A DNA stretch of 5,139 nt from Clostridia bacterium (GTDB lineage Bacteria > Bacillota_A > Clostridia > Christensenellales > Aristaeellaceae). Below are positions 1 through 5,139 of this stretch, one piece after another. The notes beneath the pieces are model-generated. The model saw nothing but the letters and a program-made list of their open reading frames with translations. It was not told the DNA's origin and made no database searches. Every line of letters starts with the position of its first letter. The first letter of the stretch is position 1. The position numbers were made by a program, and so were the translations under genes. The stretch lies in contig JAGBBE010000138.1 in NCBI GenBank assembly GCA_017938645.1, forward strand, positions 1 to 5,139, read 5' to 3'.

Positions 1-624
1 AAACGCTTCGGCAGCGATACGGTGCTGAAGGACGTATCCATGGAGCTGGAGCAAGGGAAGATCCATGGCATTATCGGACGCAACGGAAGCGGTAAGACGG
101 TGTTGATGAAATGCATCTGCGGTTTTCTCCGCCCCACGGAAGGGACAGTTCAGGTGTTTGGCAAGACGATTGGAAAGGATTGCGACTTTGCACCCGATAC
201 GGGGATGTTAATCGAAACGCCAGGTTTTCTGCCCCATGAAACAGGCATGAATAATCTGCTGTGGCTGGCAAAGCTGGGAAAGCGAGCCTCAAAAGACCGT
301 GTAAAGGCCCTGATTGAGATGGTCAGCCTTGATTCCTCTTTGCGCAAGCCTGTCAGCCAGTACAGCCTTGGTATGCGCCAACGTCTCGGTATTGCGCAGG
401 CGTTGCTGGATGACCCTGCGTTGCTGATCTTGGACGAACCGATGAATGGTCTGGATAAGAACGGCGTCCGAAGCATCCGCGAACTACTGTTGTCTCTGAA
501 AAAACAAGGGAAGACAATTATTCTGGCCAGCCATTTTGCGCAGGACATTGATGAACTGTGCGATACTGTCTGCGAAATGGATCAAGGCGTACTAACTCTG
601 GTGCGCTACGAACACGGAGGGTGA
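1..624 (+). CDS. ABC transporter ATP-binding protein, BcrA-like, 5' end cut by window edge
   Basis: This is the nucleotide-binding subunit of an ABC transporter, which would hydrolyse ATP on the cytoplasmic face of a membrane permease. The frame is open from base 1. Residue numbers here count base 1 as codon 1; about 10 N-terminal residues are probably missing, judging by the usual start of the family. Visible motifs are Walker A GRNGSGKT (26-33), the Q-loop region, where a Glu (IETPGF, about 71-76) stands in for the usual Gln, the signature YSLGMRQR (121-128), Walker B LLILDEP (141-147), D-loop NGLD (149-152) and the switch His178 in ASHF. The degenerate signature and E-type Q-loop are typical of the BcrA/drug-export ATPases. 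The protein stops about 30 residues after the switch His, so it lacks the long C-terminal extension of BcrA itself. No permease lies downstream, so any partner must be upstream, outside the window. The next gene starts 5 bases after the stop codon. The substrate is unknown. Confidence 0.93.
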   Translation, partial: KRFGSDTVLKDVSMELEQGKIHGIIGRNGSGKTVLMKCICGFLRPTEGTVQVFGKTIGKDCDFAPDTGMLIETPGFLPHETGMNNLLWLAKLGKRASKDRVKALIEMVSLDSSLRKPVSQYSLGMRQRLGIAQALLDDPALLILDEPMNGLDKNGVRSIRELLLSLKKQGKTIILASHFAQDIDELCDTVCEMDQGVLTLVRYEHGG

Positions 625-629
625 AGAAC

Positions 630-854
630 ATGAATATACCAATGCCTCAAATGGAACAAAAGTTTTGCAGACACTTGACTGATCACATGCTCCAGCACCA
701 TTTCCATGATCGGCAAGAACTGGCAGCAGCACTTGAACTCCAACTAACAGAAATGGATGAAATGAGCCCGTCCGATTTGGCAGCACGGATTTTCAAATAC
801 TGCGCTGTCAGACGGATTCCCCTGGATAGCGTCATCATGCAAATGGCGAAATAA
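630..854 (+). CDS. 74-residue unrecognised protein, possible degenerate HTH
   Basis: I do not recognise this small cytoplasmic protein. The ATG at 630 is chosen because GGAGG at 616-620 lies 9 bases upstream; an in-frame ATG at 558 would bury the start inside the ATPase gene and has no such site. The start lies 5 bases after the ATPase stop, so the two genes are almost certainly co-transcribed and probably translationally coupled. The product has no signal peptide or membrane segment. It is rich in Met, His and Leu and looks helical throughout. The stretch RQELAAALEL (about residues 28-37), with a further helix after it, resembles the first two helices of a helix-turn-helix domain, but the recognition helix is acidic (QLTEMDEM), so DNA binding is doubtful. 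It is the last gene before a strong terminator. A regulatory or accessory role for the ATPase operon is inference from position only. Confidence 0.75.
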   Translation: MNIPMPQMEQKFCRHLTDHMLQHHFHDRQELAAALELQLTEMDEMSPSDLAARIFKYCAVRRIPLDSVIMQMAK

Positions 855-883
855 CCACATATGTAACTGAAATGGAACAGATG

Positions 884-916
884 GTCCGACGTCAAACGAT
901 TGGCGTCGGACTTTTT
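884..916 (+). terminator. Rho-independent terminator of the ATPase/small-protein operon
   Basis: The arm GTCCGACGTC (884-893) pairs with GGCGTCGGAC (902-911) over 10 base pairs with a single G-T wobble. The loop is 8 bases, and TTTTT (912-916) follows directly. It starts 30 bases after the stop codon of the 74-residue gene and lies just before the promoter of the regulator operon, so it insulates the two units. There is no A-run before the left arm, so it does not look bidirectional. Confidence 0.92.
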
Positions 917-924
917 CGTTGCAG

Positions 925-953
925 TTGAAGGAAAAACCGGAATTGAGTATAAT
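925..953 (+). promoter_or_regulatory. Sigma-A-type promoter of the two-component operon
   Basis: The -35 hexamer TTGAAG (925-930) matches 4 of 6 consensus bases. A 17-base spacer separates it from a perfect -10 TATAAT (948-953). Transcription should start near 960, giving a leader of about 63 bases before the regulator gene. The promoter begins 8 bases after the T-run of the preceding terminator. None of the CGTAA-type half-sites seen before the transporter operon occurs here, so expression is probably constitutive and not autoregulated through that motif. Confidence 0.85.
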
Positions 954-1022
954 AACAAAGAAGAAGCATAATGCCCTTCTTGCTATTGACCGGTACATCA
1001 ACCGAAAGGAAACACAACAAAA

Positions 1023-1691
1023 ATGGTATCGCAGACATATACACTGATGCTGGTTGAAGACGATCAGGCTCTGCGGAGCGGACTATGTGAGCTGTTTGAA
1101 CGTGAAGGTTATCATGTTGTTGCAGCGTCTTGTGTTCAGGAAGCCTGCAACCTTTTTGACGCACATATCCACCTGATCGTTCTGGATGTCACGTTGCCCG
1201 ATGGTAATGGCGTGGCTCTGTGTCAGGAGTGGCGCAATCAGGGCATCACTACGCCGATCCTTTTCCTTACGGCCAAGGATGAAGAGTTTGATGTCGTGCG
1301 CGGCCTGGACGCCGGTGGCAACGATTATGTGACCAAGCCCTTCCGCATGATGGAGCTGCTCAGCCGCATCCGTGCGCTGCTGCGTACCAGCCGCAGTCAG
1401 GTTTCCACCACACTTTCCCGCAGCGGAGTCGAAGTGGATCAGGAACACATGCAGGTTCGCAAGAATGGTGAACTGCTGCAGCTGACGCTGACCGAGTATC
1501 GTATCCTGCTGGTGCTGATCCAGCGAAACACTATCGTTCCGCGCAATGTCCTGCTGGAAGCACTGTGGGATGTAGACAGCAAGTTTATTGACGATAACAC
1601 GCTGTCTGTGCATGTGAGCCGCTTGCGTGAAAAGATCGGCGCTGAGCATATCAAGACCATTCGAGGGGTGGGATATCAGTGGGCGGATTGA
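1023..1691 (+). CDS. OmpR/PhoB-family response regulator
   Basis: This 222-residue protein is a cytoplasmic transcription factor activated by phosphotransfer from the kinase encoded next. The receiver domain (about residues 5-120) carries the acidic pocket E12-D13-D14, phospho-acceptor Asp55 in LDVTLPDG, Thr83 in FLTAK and Lys105 in TKPF. The segment before the Lys reads GLDAGGNDYVTKPF, where most relatives have GADDY; this is unlikely to stop function. The C-terminal winged helix (about 128-222) shows LTLTEYRILLVL, the recognition helix NTLSVHVSRLREKI and the usual family ending TIRGVGYQW, so the gene is full length. The ATG at 1023 is preceded by GAAAGGA (1004-1010) at 12 bases, a modest ribosome site. 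The 3' end overlaps the kinase start. Its probable target is the TTACG-N4-CGTAA operator at 2586-2609. It is clearly OmpR-type; assignment to a BceR-like branch rests on context and operator. Confidence 0.97.
   Translation: MVSQTYTLMLVEDDQALRSGLCELFEREGYHVVAASCVQEACNLFDAHIHLIVLDVTLPDGNGVALCQEWRNQGITTPILFLTAKDEEFDVVRGLDAGGNDYVTKPFRMMELLSRIRALLRTSRSQVSTTLSRSGVEVDQEHMQVRKNGELLQLTLTEYRILLVLIQRNTIVPRNVLLEALWDVDSKFIDDNTLSVHVSRLREKIGAEHIKTIRGVGYQWAD
1663..1681 (+). promoter_or_regulatory. Ribosome binding site fixing the kinase GTG start
   Basis: GAGGGG (1663-1668) lies inside the last codons of the regulator gene, 10 bases before the GTG at 1679. It supports this non-ATG start and the 13-base overlap of the two genes. 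Confidence 0.7.
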
Positions 1692-2560
1692 TCGCAGTGG
1701 TTGTGATCTTGGCGATTACTCTGATCGTATTGCTGATCGTGCATCTGCTCCAGCGTCGCCGTATCAAGAGATTGGCCGAGCAGATGGAATCCTTTCTGGT
1801 TTCCGGCAGCGATCCACTCAAATTCTCCGTGAAGGAGGATGCTCTGGCTCCCTTGCAGAACGCAGCTGCCGAACTGGAAAACCAGGTGCTGCTGGCACGG
1901 GATCAAAAGAAAGAAGAACGCCGCGCCACCCGTGATCTGACGGCGGATATTTCCCATCAGCTGAAGACGCCGCTGGCATCCCTGCGCCTGTTCTGTGAGA
2001 TGGACGAAAGCGCCCATGTCAATGAGCAGCTTACTCAGATCGAGCGCATGGAAAGGCTGATCCAATCCCTGCTGCGGCTGGAGCGGCTGTGTGCAGACGG
2101 CTATGAGTTTACGTTTGCCGAACAGGATATGGCGTCGCTTGTGCGGGAGTCCTGGCAGGGACTTGCGTCTGTCTATCCCAACAAGCAACTGAGGATCGAG
2201 GGCAACGCCACCATCCGCTGCGACGAGAAGTGGATGGGAGAAGCATACCTGAACCTGCTGAAAAATGCCTGTGAGCATACGCCGGAGGATGGCGAGATCA
2301 CCGTGCATCTGGAACAGAGTGATACTGCGTTCTTCTGCTCTGTTGCAGATAATGGCGGCGGTGTGGATGCGAAGGAGCTGCCACACCTGTTTGATCGTTT
2401 CTATCGCGCTCACAGCCGGGAAACGAAGGGCGCAGGCATTGGCCTTTCTATCGTCAAGGAGATCATTCGCCGTCACCACGGCAGTATCTATGCAGAGAAT
2501 GTCCCTGGTGGACTCCGGATGAATATCACCCTTCCGATTCTACAAATGATCCGTACATAA
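1679..2560 (+). CDS. Sensor histidine kinase with a single N-terminal membrane segment
   Basis: This 293-residue membrane-anchored kinase should autophosphorylate and pass phosphate to the regulator encoded just before it. The GTG start at 1679 is the only in-frame start before the membrane segment and has GAGGGG (1663-1668) 10 bases upstream. It overlaps the regulator by 13 bases, which suggests coupled translation. Residues 4-24 form one hydrophobic helix followed by QRRR, so almost nothing lies outside the cell. A linker with an acidic/basic helix (about 55-85) leads to the H-box DISHQLKTPLASL with His93. The ATPase domain shows N-box NLLKNACEH (192-200), G1 DNGGG (224-228), F-box LFDRFYR (237-243) and G2 GAGIGLSI (251-258). 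All catalytic boxes are intact. It lacks PAS, GAF and extracellular sensor domains, and no clear HAMP is seen. Known intramembrane-sensing kinases usually have two helices; here only one is visible. The signal may therefore come from the membrane or the partner transporter (inference). Confidence 0.96.
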   Translation: MGGLIAVVVILAITLIVLLIVHLLQRRRIKRLAEQMESFLVSGSDPLKFSVKEDALAPLQNAAAELENQVLLARDQKKEERRATRDLTADISHQLKTPLASLRLFCEMDESAHVNEQLTQIERMERLIQSLLRLERLCADGYEFTFAEQDMASLVRESWQGLASVYPNKQLRIEGNATIRCDEKWMGEAYLNLLKNACEHTPEDGEITVHLEQSDTAFFCSVADNGGGVDAKELPHLFDRFYRAHSRETKGAGIGLSIVKEIIRRHHGSIYAENVPGGLRMNITLPILQMIRT

Positions 2561-2582
2561 GGCGCTGAAACAGGCGCCTTTT
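2559..2582 (+). terminator. Short hairpin after the kinase gene, probable weak terminator
   Basis: AAGGCGC (2559-2565) pairs with GCGCCTT (2574-2580), 7 base pairs with an 8-base loop, and the 3' arm runs into TTTT (2579-2582) followed by CCC. The stem begins within the kinase stop codon. The U-run is short and partly in the stem, so termination is probably partial and some read-through into the transporter genes is likely. Confidence 0.6.
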
Positions 2583-2585
2583 CCC

Positions 2586-2609
2586 TTACCTTACGAAATC
2601 GTAAGGTAA
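2586..2609 (+). promoter_or_regulatory. Perfect inverted-repeat operator, likely response-regulator site
   Basis: TTACCTTACGA (2586-2596) and TCGTAAGGTAA (2599-2609) are perfect reverse complements separated by AA. Its core, TTACG-N4-CGTAA (2591-2604), differs only by one symmetrical base pair from TNACA-N4-TGTAA, the consensus I recall for BceR-like regulators. The following bases are AAAAG, not a T-run, so it is not a terminator. The position, about 29 bases before the -10 hexamer, suits an activator. Binding by the regulator encoded at 1023-1691 is inference. Confidence 0.75.
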
Positions 2610-2629
2610 AAGTCACCTGAACGTAAGGT
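2600..2629 (+). repeat. Direct repeat of the CGTAAGGT half-site, 22-base period
   Basis: CGTAAGGT occurs at 2600-2607 (right arm of the inverted repeat) and again at 2622-2629. The period of 22 bases places the copies on about the same face of the helix. The downstream copy lies in the spacer of the predicted promoter. A TTACG (2637-2641) overlapping the -10 makes a fourth half-site in inverted orientation. OmpR-family regulators commonly bind paired direct or inverted half-sites. Confidence 0.7.
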
Positions 2630-2643
2630 TGGCCTGTTACGAT
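2615..2643 (+). promoter_or_regulatory. Probable activator-dependent promoter of the transporter operon
   Basis: TGTTACGAT (2635-2643) is an extended -10: TG, one base, then TACGAT, which matches TATAAT at 4 of 6 positions. Seventeen bases upstream the sequence is ACCTGA (2615-2620), a poor -35. A weak -35 behind an operator is the usual layout of a response-regulator-activated promoter. The start site would fall near 2650, leaving a leader of about 20 bases that holds little beyond the ribosome site. Confidence 0.6.
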
Positions 2644-2651
2644 AGACATGC

Positions 2652-2658
2652 AAGGAGG
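2652..2658 (+). promoter_or_regulatory. Strong ribosome binding site that decides the ATPase start
   Basis: AAGGAGG lies 10 bases before the ATG at 2669. An in-frame ATG at 2648 would place this site inside its codons 2-4, and that ATG would also sit at or before the predicted transcription start, so it is rejected. Confidence 0.88.
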
Positions 2659-2668
2659 TATTTGCACT

Positions 2669-3355
2669 ATGGAAATCATTCGCTCTGAATCTCTCAGCAA
2701 AGTCTACCGCACGGGCGAAAACAAGGTTTACGCCCTGAATAACGTGTCCCTGTCCATTGAACAGGGCAGCTTTACCGCCATCACCGGCCCCAGCGGCAGC
2801 GGCAAATCGACGCTGCTACATCTTCTTTCCGGTCTGGATCATCCCACTGACGGCAAGGTGATCTATCAGGACGCTGATCTGTACAAGTACAAGGATAATC
2901 AGCTGGCTGTGCTGCGTCGCCGTCGCTTTGGTTTTGTGTTCCAGAGCTATAATCTGGTGCGCGAACTGACCGGCTGGGAGAATATTCTACTGCCTGTGAT
3001 GCTGGACAACCGCAAGGCAGATGAAGAACACCTGAACCGCATCATTGATCTGCTGGGCATTCGGGATCGTCTGTCCCACCTGCCCGGAGCCATGTCCGGT
3101 GGTCAGCAGCAGCGCATCAGCATTGCCCGTGCGCTGGCGAATAAGCCCGCGATCCTGTTTGCTGACGAACCTACCGGCAATCTGGACGGCAAGAGCGGAC
3201 GCGAAGTGCTGACGCTGCTTCGTCAGGTGAACCGCGAGCTGGGCATCACTCTGGTGTTGGTCACCCATGATCTGAACGTGGCAGAACAGGCAGACCGCAT
3301 CATTCAACTGGAAGACGGCAAGATTGCCCGTGACAGCGGGGTGATGCAGGCATGA
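2669..3355 (+). CDS. ABC transporter ATP-binding protein, MacB/LolD/BceA class
   Basis: This 228-residue cytoplasmic ATPase should power the FtsX-type permease encoded next, probably as a homodimer. Motifs in order are Walker A GPSGSGKS (40-47), Q-loop FQSYNL with Gln92, the signature MSGGQQQR (142-149), Walker B ILFADE (162-167), D-loop GNLD (170-173) and switch His200 in VTHD. The sequence FGFVFQSYNLVRELTGWENILLP... type and ADEPTGNLD are diagnostic of the mechanotransmitting MacB/LolD/BceA family, which couples ATP use to movements of extracytoplasmic domains and in Gram-positives often serves in antimicrobial-peptide resistance or sensing. Length is typical of the family. The start at 2669 is set by AAGGAGG (2652-2658). 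The stop codon overlaps the permease start as ATGA. The gene lies behind the probable operator of the upstream two-component system. Sampled blocks are GC-rich (63-67%), clearly above the permease. The substrate is unknown. Confidence 0.97.
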   Translation: MEIIRSESLSKVYRTGENKVYALNNVSLSIEQGSFTAITGPSGSGKSTLLHLLSGLDHPTDGKVIYQDADLYKYKDNQLAVLRRRRFGFVFQSYNLVRELTGWENILLPVMLDNRKADEEHLNRIIDLLGIRDRLSHLPGAMSGGQQQRISIARALANKPAILFADEPTGNLDGKSGREVLTLLRQVNRELGITLVLVTHDLNVAEQADRIIQLEDGKIARDSGVMQA

Positions 3356-5139
3356 AGCGCCTCACCATGAATCAAGTGGCGAAAGCCAATCTGAAGCATA
3401 ACAAGAAAGCATATTTCAGCCTCGCCATCGGAATTTTCTTGGCGGTCTATTTGGCCTGCACTGCAGTCCTGTGCATCTATGGCACGCTGGAAGCCAACAA
3501 TGAAAAAGCAGCCCGAAAGGTGGGCTGGGGCGATACGACGCTCCTCAACGAACCGAATGTCACAGATGATCAATTGCGCAGCAGCGGCTATTTCGACCAA
3601 ATTGGTCGTATCTATGTGACAGCTTCTGTTAATGATAGCGAGGTTTTCATCGGTCGCTATGATGAAACGGCCAATGACCTTATGTATCGCCGCTGTACCG
3701 TAGGCCGCTTGCCTGAAAAACCGGGTGAAATTGCCGCTGAACGCAGTGCTTTGGATAAGTTGGAGCTGGAAGATGCCAATGTTGGCGATATCGTCACATT
3801 TACCCTCAAAGCTTTTGGCGGTACACCTGAAAAGCGTACCTTCACACTGGTTGGCATTCTGACGGAGCAGACTTCCTATATGGAGCACACCTGGAGTTTC
3901 TTCCCAGAGGGAACGGGGGCATTTCCTGCTATTCTAACACATTACGATGAACCTGGCTGTCAGTACGGTACACCCGTTGTTCACAGAATCATGACAAACC
4001 GCCCTGGCGTTACGTTGACAGAAATTCAGGCTGATGAAATTCTTTATCAGCTGGGAACGGCTGCTCAGATCAGCCGGGTAAGCGGCAATGTTATGCCCTA
4101 TGATAATAGGGTGAATGATATCAAAGAACAAATTAATCAGGTTGTTTTGTATCTCATTCTTGGTAGCGCACTACTTTTGTCTACTTGCGTTGCAATCTCT
4201 TCTTCGATGGAAAGCATGCTGGCACAAAAGACAGAGGACATTGGCATGCTACGGGCTGTGGGTGCCACAAAGAAACAGATCAAGCGACTCTTTGGGCGTG
4301 ATGCCTGGATTCTGACGCTAACTGCGCTACCGGTTGGTGCGATTCTTGGCTGCTTGACGGCATGGATCATATCCTGCCTGATGCCAAACGAACTGATTTT
4401 TTTACCGACTCCATGGCTTCTTATTCCAGTTATCTTGATTTCTTTCCTGTGCGTATTTCTTTCTTCTATGCTGCCGCTGCGGCGGGCGTCCCGTCAACTC
4501 CCTATGGGCATTCTTCGGGACACAAACACCCTTCGCAAGGCGAAAAAATTCCGCAACCACAAGCAGTTTAAGGCTACACAACTCATTGCCGCCCGGCAGT
4601 TCTATCTTCATCCTATGCGTCAGGCTGGCAGTGCTTGTATGATAGCACTGATGCTGTTTGTCGCAATACTGCTGGGCGAAATGCTGATCAGTACTGCTGC
4701 CAGCACCATATCCAACCAGGCTGCTTTTACGCTGACATCACGCCAAGATGTTGGATATACACTGGAACCTTTTGTCCATCTCAAAAGCCCAATTAGCGGT
4801 CTTACACAAAATGATCTGAATCAGCTTCGTACATTGCCCACGGTTCGTAGTACAGGAAGCAGGTTAGAAACACAGGCTCTGTTGCTGGTGCCTGATGAGC
4901 TTCCCTCTTATCTAAAAACGCATTATATTGCCATACAGGCTGATGCGCATAACCGCAACATGCCCGTCAATCCAACAGCAGGGGCTATTGATACACGTTA
5001 TCTTGTGGTGGAAAAAGAGGAGCCTGTGCATACCTTTCCCGAAAGCTTGTCTTATGACAGCGCTATGATAACAGCAAAGCAAATGCATGTGTTGCAGAGC
5101 GTATTGGGCGTTCATCAGAACATCATGCCTATCCGTATC
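3352..5139 (+). CDS. FtsX/MacB-type ABC transporter permease, 3' end cut by window edge
   Basis: This is the membrane subunit of the transporter. The ATG at 3352 overlaps the ATPase stop (ATGA), giving coupled translation, and the frame stays open for 596 codons to the window end. Predicted topology is a basic cytoplasmic start, TM1 (about 21-44), a large extracytoplasmic domain (about 45-260), TM2 (262-283), TM3 (316-343), TM4 (354-375), a basic cytoplasmic linker (about 376-423), TM5 (425-447) and a second extracytoplasmic domain from about 448 onward. The cytoplasmic loop after TM2 reads KTEDIGMLRAVGATKKQI (about 293-310), the hallmark coupling motif of FtsX-fold permeases. The repeat of TM-plus-outer-domain suggests two tandem FtsX units, probably eight helices in all, with the end missing. 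Classical BceB instead has ten helices and a single large outer domain. Likely roles are export or removal of a peptide or lipid-like compound; this is inference. Sampled blocks are markedly lower in GC (40-50%) than the ATPase. Confidence 0.95.
   Translation, partial: MKRLTMNQVAKANLKHNKKAYFSLAIGIFLAVYLACTAVLCIYGTLEANNEKAARKVGWGDTTLLNEPNVTDDQLRSSGYFDQIGRIYVTASVNDSEVFIGRYDETANDLMYRRCTVGRLPEKPGEIAAERSALDKLELEDANVGDIVTFTLKAFGGTPEKRTFTLVGILTEQTSYMEHTWSFFPEGTGAFPAILTHYDEPGCQYGTPVVHRIMTNRPGVTLTEIQADEILYQLGTAAQISRVSGNVMPYDNRVNDIKEQINQVVLYLILGSALLLSTCVAISSSMESMLAQKTEDIGMLRAVGATKKQIKRLFGRDAWILTLTALPVGAILGCLTAWIISCLMPNELIFLPTPWLLIPVILISFLCVFLSSMLPLRRASRQLPMGILRDTNTLRKAKKFRNHKQFKATQLIAARQFYLHPMRQAGSACMIALMLFVAILLGEMLISTAASTISNQAAFTLTSRQDVGYTLEPFVHLKSPISGLTQNDLNQLRTLPTVRSTGSRLETQALLLVPDELPSYLKTHYIAIQADAHNRNMPVNPTAGAIDTRYLVVEKEEPVHTFPESLSYDSAMITAKQMHVLQSVLGVHQNIMPIRI

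Noticed and set aside
971..1057. 28-codon open frame in the regulator leader, a possible leader peptide
   Set aside because: It has no clear ribosome site and overlaps the regulator start; no attenuator-type hairpins were found around it.
1265..1271. CCTTACG, matching the operator half-site, inside the regulator gene
   Set aside because: It encodes part of the conserved FLTAK motif, is a single copy without a partner arm and is probably chance.
1083..1649. 188-codon open frame on the - strand
   Set aside because: Shadow of the response regulator, whose domains are complete on the + strand.
1676..2479. 267-codon open frame on the - strand
   Set aside because: It is a shadow of the kinase gene, which has every expected catalytic box on the + strand; the antisense product shows no recognisable motif.
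2586..2609. Palindrome as a Rho-independent terminator
   Set aside because: The 3' arm is followed by AAAAG on the + strand, and the - strand reading also lacks a T-run, so an operator is the better explanation.
3304..3888. 194-codon open frame on the - strand
   Set aside because: It lies opposite the ATPase end and permease start, with no family motif and no ribosome site noticed; the + strand reading is a clear FtsX-type permease.
1..5139. CRISPR array, tRNA, insertion sequence, attachment site or toxin-antitoxin pair
   Set aside because: No regularly spaced repeats, tRNA-like fold, transposase motifs or terminal inverted repeats were seen, and the 74-residue gene has no toxin or antitoxin partner.

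Overview
The window looks like chromosomal or integrated-element DNA from a low-to-mid GC Gram-positive gut-type bacterium, most likely a Clostridia/Oscillospiraceae-like Firmicute. This rests on strong AGGAGG-type ribosome binding sites, Firmicutes-style promoter hexamers, a one-membrane-segment sensor kinase and the overall gene order. It is inference from gene style; no rRNA or other taxonomic marker is present.

All genes lie on the + strand. (1) Bases 1-854 are the tail of an upstream operon: a BcrA-like ABC ATPase cut by the left edge, then a 74-residue unrecognised protein, closed by a clear intrinsic terminator at 884-916. (2) A strong sigma-A-type promoter (925-953) sits just after that terminator and drives a two-component system: an OmpR/PhoB-type response regulator (1023-1691) and a sensor histidine kinase (1679-2560) that overlaps it by 13 bases. 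A short hairpin follows the kinase. (3) The 108-base gap 2561-2668 holds a symmetrical operator, further half-sites and an extended -10 promoter with no good -35. It is followed by an ABC ATPase of the MacB/LolD/BceA class (2669-3355) and an FtsX/MacB-type permease (3352 to the right edge, incomplete).

The likely circuit is as follows. The kinase has almost no extracytoplasmic part, so it probably senses at or in the membrane, perhaps through the transporter itself. It would phosphorylate the regulator at Asp55. The regulator would then bind the TTACG-N4-CGTAA operator and activate the transporter operon, whose promoter looks activator-dependent. This is the logic of the Bce-type antimicrobial-peptide detoxification modules of Firmicutes. 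The operator closely matches the consensus I recall for BceR-like regulators, but the permease topology (tandem FtsX units with two extracytoplasmic domains) is not that of classical BceB. The substrate cannot be read from the sequence. I see no CRISPR array, tRNA, rRNA, insertion sequence or attachment site.
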